Below, one piece after another: positions 43,577 through 56,523 of a stretch of 64,000 bases of DNA. This stretch comes from Cocos nucifera. Its lineage: Eukaryota > Streptophyta > Magnoliopsida > Arecales > Arecaceae. A program made the translations under genes and the position numbers. The DNA lies in assembly GCA_006176705.1 (NCBI GenBank), contig QRFJ01000745.1:377925-441924 (forward strand). Direction: 5' to 3'. The notes beneath the pieces were generated by a model. The model was not told the DNA's origin and ran no database searches. It saw only the letters and a program-made list of their open reading frames with translations. Within the stretch, counting starts at the first letter, position 1; every line of letters begins with the position of its first letter.

Positions 43577-46210
43577 TACAGAAAGATATGCAGGGTTTTA
43601 AGCATGCATTTCAAAATTTTTTTAAATAAAATATAGAAAAAAACTATAGCTTAATCTAATTAATCTATACATGCTATGATCTAATCATAAAAATCTTATA
43701 CGAGGATCAAGACATGTTATATATATATATATAGAAAAATTGAATGCATGGAAAAGTAAATCATATTTACTACTCATGTTCAGAACACGATATCTGAGTG
43801 CGGATAGATGATCTTCACAATCTAAAAATTTGGATAGAGGCTTCTTGCATCGTGATGCAGCTACATGAATTGTTTGGCCTTTATAAATGGCCCACACGAA
43901 GCTCCTGGTCCCAATTAGCTCTACCAGAGTGCTAGCTCCTCGTTAGAATCTTTGATGGGCGATCTTGATCGATCTTGATTGATCTCCTTCTCTTGATCAT
44001 CCAAATGCTCTAGGAGACTAGAAGACACGCTAGAAAGGATGATGAATAGGTGTGAAAATTTTTATGGAAATCTGGCGCTCATAGTACTTGATCTCACTTT
44101 TCGAACCCTAAGGCAACCCACACCTTGAATCCCTGGAGTCCCCACTCTTAAAATTCTTCTGACTCTAAGATCTCATGCCCAGAAGAATTCACACCACTCT
44201 TTATTTCACTGAGAAACTTTTTCTCAGATTGCATACACGCACACATTTAAAACTATTTTAAAATGTGGTGTAAGATAAGAAAAGAAAAGGATGTGTGGTG
44301 CAAGGTTTCTCTCTCTCTCTATATTTTCCATGCCCAGAAAAGCACCCCCCCTCTCTAGAATTCTCTCTCCAAAAGACTTCTCACCTCACGCACGCCCACA
44401 TAAAAATTCCTTTAAATGGGTGACAACTGATGGGAAATGGGCATGGGTCTAGGATAAGAATGAGAGGTTAGATTTGTTCCAACCTCTAACCAATCATCTT
44501 GAATTAAAAATTCAAGATAAATACCAAACCCTTTCCGATGCTTGGAAAGGTGATTAACACATAGAAGGACTCTACTTTTGGTGTGCATGCCCACTTTTAA
44601 TCTGATTAAAAGTGGCAACAAAGAGAGGGGTGGCATGGGGAGTAGATAAGAATGAGAGTTAGAGTGGTTCCAACCACTTGCTTGAATTCAAAATTCAAGC
44701 AATGCTCTATCTACACCCAACGCCAAGACCAAGTCATGGCACACAAATAATGTTTCTTAGGCATGGAAAAAATTATAAAAAAAAACTCCATACAAAAGTG
44801 GGTGATGGTTAAAGGTCAACAATTATAGGCAACAAGGAAGATGTCCAGTCGAACTAAAGTCTTAATTTTATCTAATTAGGTTTCAACCCATATATATTTG
44901 TCCAAACCCAATTAGACTAGAATAAATCCAATCAAATTAAGCCTAATCTATCTTAATTAAATTCTAATCAAATTAAAAATTAATTGAATTCAAGTCCTGA
45001 TCAAATCAGGGATCAATCTTTCTTAGCAATTAGGTCATCTCATAACCTAATCGGATCAAACCTAATTGAATCCAATTCAATCAAATTTGATCCAAACCTC
45101 ATTACTCCATCAAATTAAGCTAATCAGTAATCTAATTATTAATTAATCCTCTAATAATATTAGAATTCTGGTCCAGCAGAACTCGAGAAGGTAGAGTTTC
45201 AGTCTAGTGGGACTCCATATCATAAAGTTTCAGTCTAGTGGAACTCTTGACCAAAGAGTCCCAAACCATTGAAACTCTTGATCAGCCATCAGATCAGGTA
45301 GGAACTCCTATTATGTATGACCTCATAGGTTCAAACATTAAGTCGGAAGCATAGAAACTAATTTTATTTACCAATCGATGTGATTATCTAGCAATGATAT
45401 CCGATGTCTAGATAGGTTGAATAGTCTCCATGCAACATCCATAAATCTATGGCATATGGTTACCGTATAATTCATCCTCTTGATCTCAATGCTCAAAGGA
45501 TGACCTAGGGTTTGACTATCAATCCTAAAAAAAGTCATCCATATTATATTTTAAATTTCAATATCCATCATATGGACTATCCTGGCCGAGGTTTTGCTAA
45601 ACTGAAATACAGCAATACATTTTCTCTAATATTTGGAGGGATCAATCCTATCCTGACTCATGCACTGACTAAACAAGTAGTTGATTGCATCTAAAAATTT
45701 TTCATCATTGAATTAAAAATTCAGATAGTCCGATACCAAAGTACAGTGAGTTGCTTGCAAGTCACCATGGTGATCTCAGGTCTAAGGATCATATATCCAT
45801 ATCCTTTATGAGCAACTCTTAACAGCAAAGAACTCCACAATTAGATCACATTCGATAAAATGTATCCCTATATTTCACTTGTATGTCATACCAGTATCTC
45901 CATACTTCTTGGTTAAGAGGATAATCAATCTATATGGCACACAACGACCTACACTCGATGAACATTATCATCCTAAGTAACAACATATCATTTGATCACG
46001 ATCAAATTTAAGGATTAAATAATAAATCCTTCTTTATCGATTCTAAATAGTCCTAAGGGCTTCATCACAAAAGAGTTCATAAAAGAAAGATGCACAAAAG
46101 TGATGAAAAGCCAGAATAATAATTTTATTCATTAATAATTTAAGTATAAATTATAATAAACTCAATCATCTATAACCTAGATGATTGACTTTAGGATACA
46201 ATTTTCAACA
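43577..46210 (-). repeat. 5' LTR of family D copy 1
   Basis: 2634 bp, similar in length to 53873-56512. It ends ...TTCAACA. The minus-strand LTR start is TGTTGAAAATTG. Its inner terminus TACAGAAAG has lost the TG by one substitution. Confidence 0.85.
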
Positions 46211-47044
46211 CAAACTCCCACCCAAGATTCTTCAACTTTCTTTAAGTGGAGAATCCCTCTCATTCTAAAATCTTAGAATTGACATTTCAACTAGTTGTGA
46301 CAATCTAGAAGAAAAGAGGAACCTTACTTGGAGTAGACTATGGAGGAGCTGGGATGTCTCTTCATGTTGTGGAGGTTGAGGGTCAAAACTTGTTTTTGTA
46401 CATTGTTCTATCCTTTCAAGGATTTTTGTTTATTTCAACCTTTAGGTGATCAGTTGCTTCCTAGGAGTCATTAGAGACAAATCCATGTAAATGGAAAAGA
46501 AATGAATAGCTTAGAGATGGTGTTGTTGAAGGAGAAGCAGTATAGAGAGAGTTATGGATGAAATACAAAAAAAATTAGAATAGGGTGAGATTGGGATGGC
46601 TTGGGTATAAAACCCAATGAGGTCGACTCATACATCTTCACAAGTTGACTCCTAAGTAGGGATCAGCCGAGCATAAGTCAACTCCTCAGTCTAACTCAAC
46701 TTGAGTAGGCCTCTTTTCACTTTCGAGTTGACTCAAAGGACCCTCTTAATCCAAGGGGTTGAATCCTCAGATAATGAGTCAGCTCAAGAACAGGAGAAGG
46801 ATTAAATTAATTGAGAAAATTTTGATCAAAATCAAGTAAACTGAAGGTGGATCAAGGAATCACAAGGGTTCATAGGATTTTTGTTCTAGCAAAAAGGATT
46901 ACAAAGTCCCAGTTCTCTTTTAATCATACTAAATTTGTTACTCACAAAAGGATCTGGTGAAAATATCAGCTATTGCTTATCTTTACTAACAAAAGCAAGC
47001 GTTATATCATTGTTCGAACATGATCTCTTATGAAGAGATGTATT
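46211..47044 (-). pseudogene. RNase H tail, spacer and ORF start of the old SIRE-like element
   Basis: The minus frame near 47044-46920 matches the end of SIRE-like RNase H (region corresponding to RHHFIREHVQNND and ADIFTKPL at 35970-36080), with stops. It is followed by a spacer carrying GTCGACTC/GTTGACTC motifs (46595-46800). Then comes the start of the env-position ORF, which ends at the family D LTR border where GWEF-like residues align with GWEY of the + strand copy. Confidence 0.6.
46595..46800. repeat. GTTGACTC/GTCGACTC motif cluster
   Basis: Copies include GAGGTCGACTCAT, AAGTTGACTCCT, AAGTCAACTCCTC, CGAGTTGACTCAAAG and GAGTCAGCTCAAG. Same relative place as the palindromic spacer of the + strand SIRE-like element. 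Confidence 0.55.
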
Positions 47045-48999
47045 TGAAGGAAATCCGGTTGGCATGCTAGATTAAAATTAAAACACAATAGAATAAAAAT
47101 AGATTAATTGATCCATGCAGATATGAGATCATATTTCAAAAATTCAAGATCCCTCATAGTTAACATTAAGATTGAAAATAAAATAAGAAAGTCTAATCTA
47201 CACCTTGCATGGATAGGCCTTCACTGTGATTTGATGATCGTGGATGTCTTCACAGGTTCCTATCGAAGCTGTATACATATCCAATCTCTATAGGCATCCA
47301 CATAGGAATGGCCTAAGATGCTCTCTGGTTCTTCATCTTTCTTCTCCAAGAAGAATTAGCACACATAAGGTTTGAATCAACCCTTTGCATGAACCAACCC
47401 TTGGTCTAGATGCAAGAGTGGAAGGAGAGAAGAATTCTACTCTTGGCATGAGATAGTAGGCACCCTCCTTTTTCTTTCTTGTGTGCGTGAAGAGTGGAGA
47501 CATGAGAAATAGAGAGAGAGGATGTGAGGAAGAGAGGGGCACAGATCTAATCTGATTTTTGGTGTGAGATAGAATCCCTTCTCTTGGCATGGATTATTCT
47601 TATCTTAACCCTTTAGGGTTTGAGATTTAAATAGATCCATACTAGTCCTAATAGCTTCAAGCTTTGACCAGTCAAAGCCTTAACTCAGAAGGACTCTTGG
47701 CCTTAGCATAAAATTTCTTTGGATGCCTCCCCTTTTTTATGTGAAAACCAATGTTGCCATCCAACTGTTGGCATCCTAACTAGTGTGCTTTGACTAGTCA
47801 ACTCCTCATCACATGAGGAGTCCTAGTCTCATAAAGAATTAGGGTTTAACCATATGCTAGCATAGGGAACCAAAATTCTTTAGAATTTCTCATAAATCCA
47901 AACTAAATTAGAATTTTCAAAGCCCAATATCAAATCTTAAACCAATTTTCTTTTGTGTGTGATCCCATAGATTCTATTAAGTCTGGTAACGAGATATATT
48001 GTGATCACTATCAACAATATCATTGAAACTCCTTTCAATGATATTGAAATAACTTTAATTCAACCAATGAGAATTATTGACTATCAAAATAATTTTCATT
48101 GATCTCACAATCTACCAGTGATGCCTAGCAGCATGTAGTGGCAACCCAGCAGAATGAAATGGATGAATCTCTAGGTGCAGTTGCCATGTGATTCAATTCT
48201 TTTATCATAAGTCCCGACAAGATGGAGGTTATAGAAAATTTATCAAACCCCATCATCTATTATATGCAAGATTTATTCAACTTGAATTCATATGTAAAAT
48301 CTCATGAAAATCCTTTTCCATCATTCACGCTACCATAGCCATGGTCGTCAGAACTCAAAATCATAATCACATAGGACATTTCTTATCTACCAAGATTGAT
48401 AGATTCCATTTAGATGCATACCCTACTCTTATAATAAATCTACTGTAGCCAATGCACTGTAAGAATCCATATAGCTAGGGACCTAGTGTATGTACAGTCA
48501 AACTACAGTAACTTCATCGTGAATAATCGAGGCACCACATGTCAAAGAACTATTCATACCACTACAACATTGAGTAAGTCACTGATGAGTGGATAGACAT
48601 CCAAGTGATTTTTCATATCGATCACACTCGATATTCTTGTTCTCTAATAATCACCTGCACTCTCGCTCCAGTATCCCCATACTGTAAACTCGAGACTCAT
48701 CTATCCAAAGAAAGGTGATCCATGTACCAATCTTGTCGGATCAAATATCATTTATATGATGATTCATCAAGTGAGAGTAATTTATGAATTAATCATCAAT
48801 GACACATGCCTCAAATTCTCAACTCTTGAGAATATATGTCATAATCTTATTAATTCATTGAACGATTCATAGACACATACACAATATAAATGAAAAAAAA
48901 TTATCCAATTTTATTAACAAATAAAAAGATCAAGTAAAAAAATATTATAAAAAAAATAAATGTGTCAGCTAGATTGGCTTCTGAGATATACATCTAACA
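47045..48999 (-). repeat. 3' LTR of element E
   Basis: 1955 bp, TGAAGGAAATCC...ATCTAACA. Diverged relative of the 22880 LTR: shared blocks include ATCATTGAAACTCCTTTC (ATCATCGAAACTCCTTTC there), GTATGTAGTGGCAACCC-like text and the final GGCTTCTGAGATATACATCTAACA area. Confidence 0.8.
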
Positions 49000-50164
49000 A
49001 TCTTCCACTTGCACTAAAGTCAATTAGCTATATACCTAAGTCCCATCTTCTCAAGATGGGCTTCAATCTTCTGTTGGCTAAGTGGCTTAGTCAGTTGGTC
49101 TATCACATTGTCCATGGAGTATACTCTCTGCACCTTGATATATCTTTTTTCGAGATAGTCACGTATGATATGAAACCATCACTCTATGTGCTAGGACTTC
49201 TGGTGAGACTTAGACTCCCTAGAAAGCTCTGTGGTGCCATTATAGTTGCAGTATAGTGTTATCGCATCTGATGACATTATATCGAGTTCTGCAACTAACT
49301 TCTTGAACCAAAAGACGTCCTTAGCATTCTCAAAAGTGATGATATACTAAGCTTCCATGGTGAAATTTACAATGATCGATTATTTAGAACTCTTCAAATT
49401 GACCAAACTTCCATTGTATAAGGACATACATTCTAATGTAGACTTTCTATCATCAACATTAATATAAAGTTTAAGTCAGTGTATCCTTCTACCCTTAACT
49501 CTAATCCTTCTTCAAAGACCAAGAATAAATTTTTAGTTCTTCTCAAGTATTTGAGAATATTTTTTTACAGCTATCCAGTATTCCTTATCTAGATTTGACT
49601 GATATCTGCTTGTGATACTCATAGCAAGAGATATATCAGGTCATCTACATAACATGGCATACATGAGGCTCTAAATAGTCGAAGCATAAGGAATCTTACT
49701 TATACACTAAATCTCCTCATATGTATTGGGACATATCTTTTTGAAGAGATGAATTCCATATCTAAGAGCTAAAAGTCCCCTTTTAGAGTTTTCTACACTG
49801 AACTTTTTTAACACTTTCTCTATGTACAATTTTTGTGAGAGACCCAACGTACTCTTATATTTATCTCTATAAACTTTTATTCCTAGAATATAGGATTCTT
49901 CACCAAGGTATTTTATGAAGAATTCTTTGGATAACCATATTTTAATTGAAGTCAGCATGTAAACATCATTTTTGATTAGGAGGATATCATTCACATACAA
50001 TACGAGGAACATGATAACACTCCCATTGATTTTCTTATAAATACATGGTTTCTCCACATTCTTGATGAAATTAAATGATTTGAATATATCATTGAAATGA
50101 TGTTCCAACTCCAAGATGCTTGCTTTAGTCCATATATAGATCTTTACATCTTGCACACCTTATG
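49000..50164 (-). pseudogene. Element E RT/RNase H remnant
   Basis: The frame 50156-49707 has CIYKKINGSVIMFLVLYVND (the YVDD catalytic motif reads YVND), GEESYILGIKVYRDKYK and KKFSVENSKRG. Upstream RT is lost at the F insertion. RNase H (49700-49000) is full of stops. The Asp-to-Asn change alone would inactivate RT. Confidence 0.85.
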
Positions 50165-52655
50165 TGAAGGAAAAACCTAGGGTTTCTAGCATGTATTTTG
50201 AATTTTTTTCAAAATCAGAACAACGAAAGCTATAGATTAATCTAATTAATCTATAAAATATGCAAATAAACTCTAGATCTATGATCTAATGATATGATTA
50301 AAATATGTATATAAATCTAAAAATTAAATAAAATATAAAATCATGATGTTGATCATATCAATATCAAATAAAAAAACTAGATCCGATCTAGTGGAAAAAA
50401 GAAATTGAATCTCTCTTATCTTTTGCAAGTCAGGATCTCAACTTACGGATCTAAAGCTGAGGTTGTCGCTTCAAGCTGTACATACATCCAGCCTTTATGA
50501 GAAGTCCTCATGAAGCTCTGATCATGATTTGAAGTCTAGTAATCTAAAAGTCAGCATAGTATACTAGCACTGTGCTGATCCTTCATCGATGGTTGATGCT
50601 GAATCTCCTTCTTCAATTGACTTTAACTCTTCAAAGACTAAAGGAGGAGAAGGGAGGATCTGGAAGAAGCCTTCTTCCCACATTCTTCTCTTAAAAATTA
50701 GTGGAAGAAAATCTAAAACAAAATTCCTAGAGAAGACCCTTCTTCTCTAGGCCGTTTCCTCTCACCTAGGCACAACAATTTGTGCCTTTATAAAATCCCA
50801 TGCCCTCAACCCTGATATTCCCAAGGTCTCCATGCCCAAGTCCTCTCTCTTAGGTCTAAAATCTCACTAAATTTTATGAGTTAACTCTCTTTAAATAGAG
50901 AGTTAAAGAAGAGTCCTTGTTTAGGTCAAATATCTAGATAGAGAGTCCAAATATGATTAGGATTGGGGTGCCCAACTCTTAGATGCCTCCTCAAACTCTT
51001 TGAGTGTGGATTCTAGAAATTTGGTGCATAATTAAATCCTCTTTCTTTCATGATAATTTCAAAAAAAAATCAGATTAATTGGCACCATAATGGATAAGAA
51101 TTTTGGGTTTGTCCAAACTCTATCAAATAAAGTCTAAATCATTACTACTTCTTAGTTTTGATCAAATCCAAAATCACAAACCATCTAAGAGGGATATGGG
51201 GGCAAGGATAGGTGTGTAACCTTTCTAGAAATCAAATTTTCCATGAAAAAATTCATGAGAAGGGCATGAAGAAAGGGAAGGAGGTGCAAGGGAGGAGTCC
51301 TAGTCTAACTAGGACTTCATGCTTTGACTAGTCAAACCAAATCTTTAACCCAATTAAAATAGATCTTGATGCAACCTAATTAATAATGCTCCTAATCCAA
51401 TTATAAACCTAATTATATCATATTAAATTTAATTTAATTTTAATTTAATTTTTTAATCAAATTAAAAATTAGGTGTACTCAAATCCTAGTTCAACTAAAA
51501 ATTATTCTCCATAACAATTGACTTATTTAATAAACCAATTGAACTTGATCCAATCAAGTCCAAACCAAATCTAATTGAATCACATTTAATTAGACTTAAT
51601 CTCAATCCAATTGCTTAATCAAATTAAGCTAATTAGCAATCTGATTGCTAATTGATCCTTCTACAATACTTGTACTAGGTTAAACATCAATGGTATTGAT
51701 TGTTTGATTCTTAATCATTGATCAACCATCTGATCATATTGAGACCTCTAATGTGTGTGACCTCATAGATTCAAACTTAAGCTAGTAACATAGAAATAAA
51801 TTTCTATACCAATCAAAGTGACCATCTAGCAATATACCCGATGGTTGGATAGATCGAATGTATAAGACAATACTCTTTGAATCCATGTGGATATGATTTC
51901 CATATAATATATTCTCTTGACCATAAATACTCATAGGATGACTTAGGATTTAACTGTCAACCTTGAATAAGTCATCTACATTATATTTCAAAATATCAAA
52001 TCTATCTTATGGATTATCTTGGACAAGGTTTTGCTAAATTGAAATACAATGATGCATTATCTCCAAACTTTTGGAGTGGTTGATCCCATCTTGATCGCTC
52101 ACTAACTTTTAAAATACTTGACTGTACCCAAAAATCTTTTATTACTAAATTAGAAATTCAGATAGTTCAGCACCAAAGCATATATAGTGAGTTGCTTATA
52201 AGCCACCGTGGCAATCTTAGGTTCAAGAGATACTTATATCCATATCCCATCAAAGCAATTCTTGACAGCAGAATGCTCCAGAGTTGGTCATGTTCAGTGA
52301 TGATGTATCCCTATATCTCACCTGTATGCTATACCAATGTCTCAACACTTCTTAGTTAAGAGGACAACCAACCTATATGGCACACAATGACCTACACTCA
52401 ATAAACATTGTCCTCCTGATTAATAACGTATCATTGGTTGTGAATAGTTTTAAGAACTAATCGATAAATTCTTTTTTTTATTAAATCTAAATAATCCTAA
52501 GGACTTTATCACACTATAAGAGTTCATTAAAAGATGTAGATTTATGATGAAAAATGCTAGAATAAATATTTTATTTATTAATAAATTATTTATATTTATA
52601 AAATAGCATAATCATTAATAGGCAGATGATTGACTTTGGAATATATTTTTTAATA
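50165..52655 (-). repeat. 3' LTR of element F (right end approximate)
   Basis: Begins TGAAGGAAAAACC and contains AAGCTATAGATTAATCTAATTAATCTATA like the other family D LTRs. It ends near TTTTTTAATA, where the terminal CA has decayed. Confidence 0.7.
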
Positions 52656-53872
52656 ATTTTTACTTATCCTAAAGCTACTCGGTATAGTATCTAATACCCA
52701 TCTTCTTGATCAGGTGGTAGCAGCATAATATGTGTTTCGTCCACTGGTGTGCCTTCGATTCATTCGCTTGAGCACTTGCTCTAATGCTATCATAATAGAG
52801 TAGGATCAGACCATCTAGGAAGGATGCTACGTCAAGCTCGGTGATGAACTTTCTCAACCACATAGCTTTTTTCGCAGCATCAGATGCCATGACGTACTCC
52901 ACCTCACATGCTGAGTCTGCCATAGTATGTTGCTTAAAACTCTTCCAGTAGATAGCTCCACCATTCAGGGTAAAGACATAACCTAGCATGCTCTTGCTGT
53001 CATCGTGGTCAGATTAAAAGCTAGAGCTTATAAACCCCATAAGTTTTAGATCTGACTCACCATAGATCAGCCACCAATTCTTAGTATTTCTTAAATACTT
53101 AAGAATGATTTTCATCACCTTCCAGTGATTTTTTTCTAGATCATATTGGTATCTACTTACTACTCCTAGTGAGTATGCTATATTTGATCTCATACATGTC
53201 ATGGCATACATGATAGATCCCACTATTGAAGCATATAGGATTCTACTCATACGCTCTCTCTCTCTCTCTTCAGGAGTTGTCGGACAATCCTTCTTAGGAG
53301 AAAAAATTTCATGGCCTATCGAAAGATAGCCCTTCTTGGAATTCTCCATGTTGAACTTTTTCAGCATAGTTTTTATGTACATGAACTAGGTTAAGTCAAG
53401 CATCATCTTAGATTTATCCCTATAAATTTTTATCTCTAGAATATTGGATGCTTACCCAAGTCCTTCATGAAAAACTGAGATGACAGCCAAACTTTTATTC
53501 CTTGCAGTGTAGGAATGTCATTCCCGATTGAGAGAATATCATTAATGTACAAGATAAGAAATATCACTGCCAGACCATTTGCCTACTTGTAAATGCAATG
53601 CTCTTCTTCATTCTTAATGAAGCCATACATTTTGATCATCTTATCAAAATGCATATTCCAACTCCAAGATGTCTACTTCAATTCATAAATGGATCTTTGA
53701 AGCTTGCACACCTTGAACTCATCTATTGATGTGAACCCCTCAGGTTGTATCATATACACCTCTTCAGTCAGCTCTCTATTTAGAAAAGCTGTCTTTCCAT
53801 CCATCTATCAGATCTTATAGTCTAGATGGATAGCTATCGCAACCATTATCTAAATAGATTTGAGCATTGCCA
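52656..53872 (-). pseudogene. Element F RNase H and RT remnant
   Basis: 52989-52675: RNase H with VFTLNGGAIYWKS, ADSACEVEYVMASDAAKKA and a KHILCCYHLIKK end. 53382-53014: RT C-terminus with KKFNMENSKKGYLS and IVGSIMYAMTCMRSNIAYSLG. 53870-53400 still shows RT blocks out of frame (PSKM.G linker, GIK.YRD-like). Cut inside RT by the 53873 LTR. Confidence 0.85.
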
Positions 53873-56512
53873 TGATGAAAATCGTGCAGGGTTTAAAGCA
53901 TGCATTCTAAAACTTTTTCAAAATTTAAATTCCAGCAAAAGCTAAAATTAATCTAATATTAATTTTATATATGCTATGATCTAATCATAAATCCTATACA
54001 TGGATGTAGACATATATATATGCAATAAAAAATTAAATGCATTCGATCAGCAAATCATATTTGCTGATCGATTTGTGTTCAAAACATAATACCTGAGCAC
54101 GGATCACCAAACTCTACAATCTAAAACCATAAGAAGAAGCCATCACGTTGCATTGCAGCCACATAATCGTTCGATCTCTACAGTTAGTCGACATGGAGCT
54201 CCTAATCTTAACTAGCTCCATCAGAGTGCTAGCTCCTCACCGAAGCTTTTGATGATTAATTTTTATCGATCCGATTGATGATCTTCTCCCAATCACTTGG
54301 ATACTCTAGAAGATTAGAGGATGTTCTTAAGAGGATGAGGAGGTGGTGTAGTAAATTTGGTGGCTATCTGATGCTCACAGCACTTAAACTCACCACCCAA
54401 TCCTTAGGTTGAAACCCTAAGGTTTCGCACACTCGAAAACCCTGATGCTCAAAAATGCTCTCACGCCCTCTTTCTTTTGAATTTTTTTTGTGAAATAAAT
54501 TTTCATGGTAGCAAGACTCTCCTATCTACGTGAACCCCACTCAGATCCTATCTAAAATGGATGACTGAAAGAGAAAAAAATATGGCATGAGAGAAATAAC
54601 TTGGCACTGGAAAAAATTTTCTCTCCCTTTTGAATTTTCTCATGCCCAAAATTGTTGCACTCCCTATCTGGAATTCTTTCTCATGAGTCCTTCTCACTCC
54701 CTCACACATGCCAACAAAAAATCCAAATTTAAAATGGGTGACTAAGTGTAGGAAACGCATGGAGAAAAAGGATAAGGTGAAGTTGTTGAACTTGTTTCAA
54801 CCAACTATTGGAATTCAAAATTCAAATGGACTCTTATCTATTTCCAATGCCAACTCCACATGAGAAATACATAGAAGGAGTTCTCATTTGTGCACCCTCA
54901 GTCTAAACCATTCAAAGTTTTGGGTGACAAAACCATATGGGGCGTGGGAAGAGATAAGGTAGGGAGTTAGAGAGCCGACCAAATACCTAGAACTCAAAAT
55001 TCAAGTTCAACTTCAACCAAATCTAACTTTTTGGACCAGGTCAAAGGGAGAATAGGGAGGGTGCCAATTCAGATTTTGGCATGGAGAAACTTCACACAAA
55101 TCAAAATTTGAATGAGAAGGGCATAGGTTAAAGTAGGGTAGGGAGATTGAAGTTCAAAATTCGAATCTAATTTTGACCTTTCCAAATTGGTTTCAACCAA
55201 ACCAATTTATCTAGACCCAATTAGACTAGGATAAACTTAATCAAATTAGGCTTAACCCAATCCAACAAATTTCTAATTATATTAAAAATTAATTAGATTC
55301 AGGTCTTGATCAAATTAGGGTCGAATCTTCCATAGGTCATCTCATGATCTGATCGGGTCAACCTAATTGAATCAAATTCAATTAGATTTGATCAAATCCT
55401 CATCGTTTAATCAAATTAAGCTAATCAATAATTAAATTACTAATTAATTTTTTAAAAAAATATAAGAGTTCCAATCTAATGGGATCCATAAAGGTGGAGT
55501 CCTAGTATAGTGGGACTCTCGGTCATAGAGTTCCAGTCCAGTGGGACTCTTGACCATAGAGTTCCAGACCATTGAAACTCTTGATTAGCCATCAGATTAG
55601 GTAGGAACTTCTATTATGTGTAACTCTATAGGTTCGAATCCTAAGTCGAAAGTATAGAAACTAATTTTTTATACCAATCGATGTGACCATCTAGCAATGA
55701 TATCCGATGTCCGGATAGATCGAATAGTCACATCATAACATCCATGAACCTATGGCATATGGTTATCGTATAATTCATTCTATTGACCTAAATGTTCAAA
55801 AGATGATCTAGGGTTTAACTATCAATCCTAAAAAATCATCTACATTATGTTTCAAAATTTAGTATCCATCGAATGGACTATCTCAATCGAGATTTTGGTA
55901 AATTAAAATATAGTGATGCACTTACTCCAATACTTGGAGGGGTCAATCCCATCTTGACTCATGCACCGACTAAATAGATACTTGACTGCACCCAGTAACC
56001 TTCCATCACTAAATTAGAAATTCAGATAGTCCGATACCAAAGTACAGTGAGTTACTTGCTAGTCACCATGATGATCTCAGATCTAAGAGACACTTATACT
56101 TATATCCTTCGCGAGCAACTCTTGACAGTAGAGAGCTTCGTAGTTGGATCATGATCAGTAAAATATATCCCTACATTTCACTTACATGCCATACCAGTAT
56201 CTCCATACTCCTTGGTTAAGAGGACAATCAACCCATATGGCATGCAATGATCTATACTTGATAAATATTGTCATCATAGATAACAACGTATCATTTAGTC
56301 ATGATCAGATTTAAGGACTAAATAATAAATCCTCCTTTGTTGAGTCTAAATAGTCCTAAGGACTTCATCATAGAAGAGTTCATTATAAGAAGATGCACCA
56401 ACATAGTGAAATGTCAGAATAATAATTTTATTTATTATAATTTAAGTATAAATTACGTACAGCTCAACCATCTATAACCTAGATGATTGACTTTAGGATA
56501 CAATGCCCAACA
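53873..56512 (-). repeat. 3' LTR of family D copy 2
   Basis: 2640 bp, TGATGAAAATCG...GCCCAACA. The first ~1.2 kb matches the 5' LTR remnant 61453-62664. The (AT) run near 53998-54011 is short. Confidence 0.9.
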
Positions 56513-56523
56513 AACTTCCACTC
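56513..56523 (-). other. Polypurine tract (GAGTGGAAGTT, minus)
   Basis: The minus strand reads GAGTGGAAGTT then TGTTGGGC, a copia PPT-LTR junction. Confidence 0.75.

Larger units (their letters stand above)
33548..46210 (-). mobile_element. Family D copia element, rearranged and gag-less
   Basis: The minus-strand 5' LTR (43577-46210), iMet-like PBS (43564-43575), leader, minimal gag remnant, protease and part of integrase (to 40064) are present. The 3' LTR (33548-35204) is truncated. RT and RNase H are missing and replaced by a SIRE-like fragment and a stray LTR piece. The flanks taaat (33543-33547) and caaac (46211-46215) would be the target duplication with two T/C changes. The reading frame of the interrupted SIRE-like ORF agrees with this. 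Confidence 0.7.
19974..47044 (-). mobile_element. Old SIRE-like copia element split by two insertions
   Basis: Pieces in minus order: RNase H tail and pol-env spacer (47044-46211), env-position ORF (start at the end of that block, then 33547-33162 and 22879-21641), polypurine tract near 21648-21661, LTR (about 21640-19974). The Angela-like element (22880-33156, TSD gttca) and a family D element (33548-46210) interrupt it. Across both insertions the disturbed frame resumes where the intact + strand relative at 36777-37492 predicts. Its own 5' part is cut off at 47045 by another insertion. All frames are degenerate. Confidence 0.6.
47045..50164 (-). mobile_element. Angela-like copia fragment (element E)
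   Basis: The 3' LTR (47045-48999) is followed on the + side by PPT, RNase H and RT remnants in minus orientation, cut at 50164 by another LTR. It inserted into the RNase H tail of the old SIRE-like element. The left flank is gtatt (47040-47044); the partner duplication is not visible because the other end is lost. Confidence 0.8.
50165..53872 (-). mobile_element. Family D relative fragment (element F)
   Basis: The 3' LTR (about 50165-52655) and RNase H/RT (52656-53872) are on the minus strand. It inserted into the RT of element E and is itself cut at 53872 by the next family D element. The LTR matches family D at its RNase H-proximal end (GATGATTGACTTT.GGA) and through the TATGGCA-rich centre, but is clearly diverged. 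Confidence 0.75.

Noticed and set aside
47333..47590. 85-codon minus ORF rich in Ser/Leu
   Set aside because: Lies entirely in the LTR of element E; no domain, low complexity.
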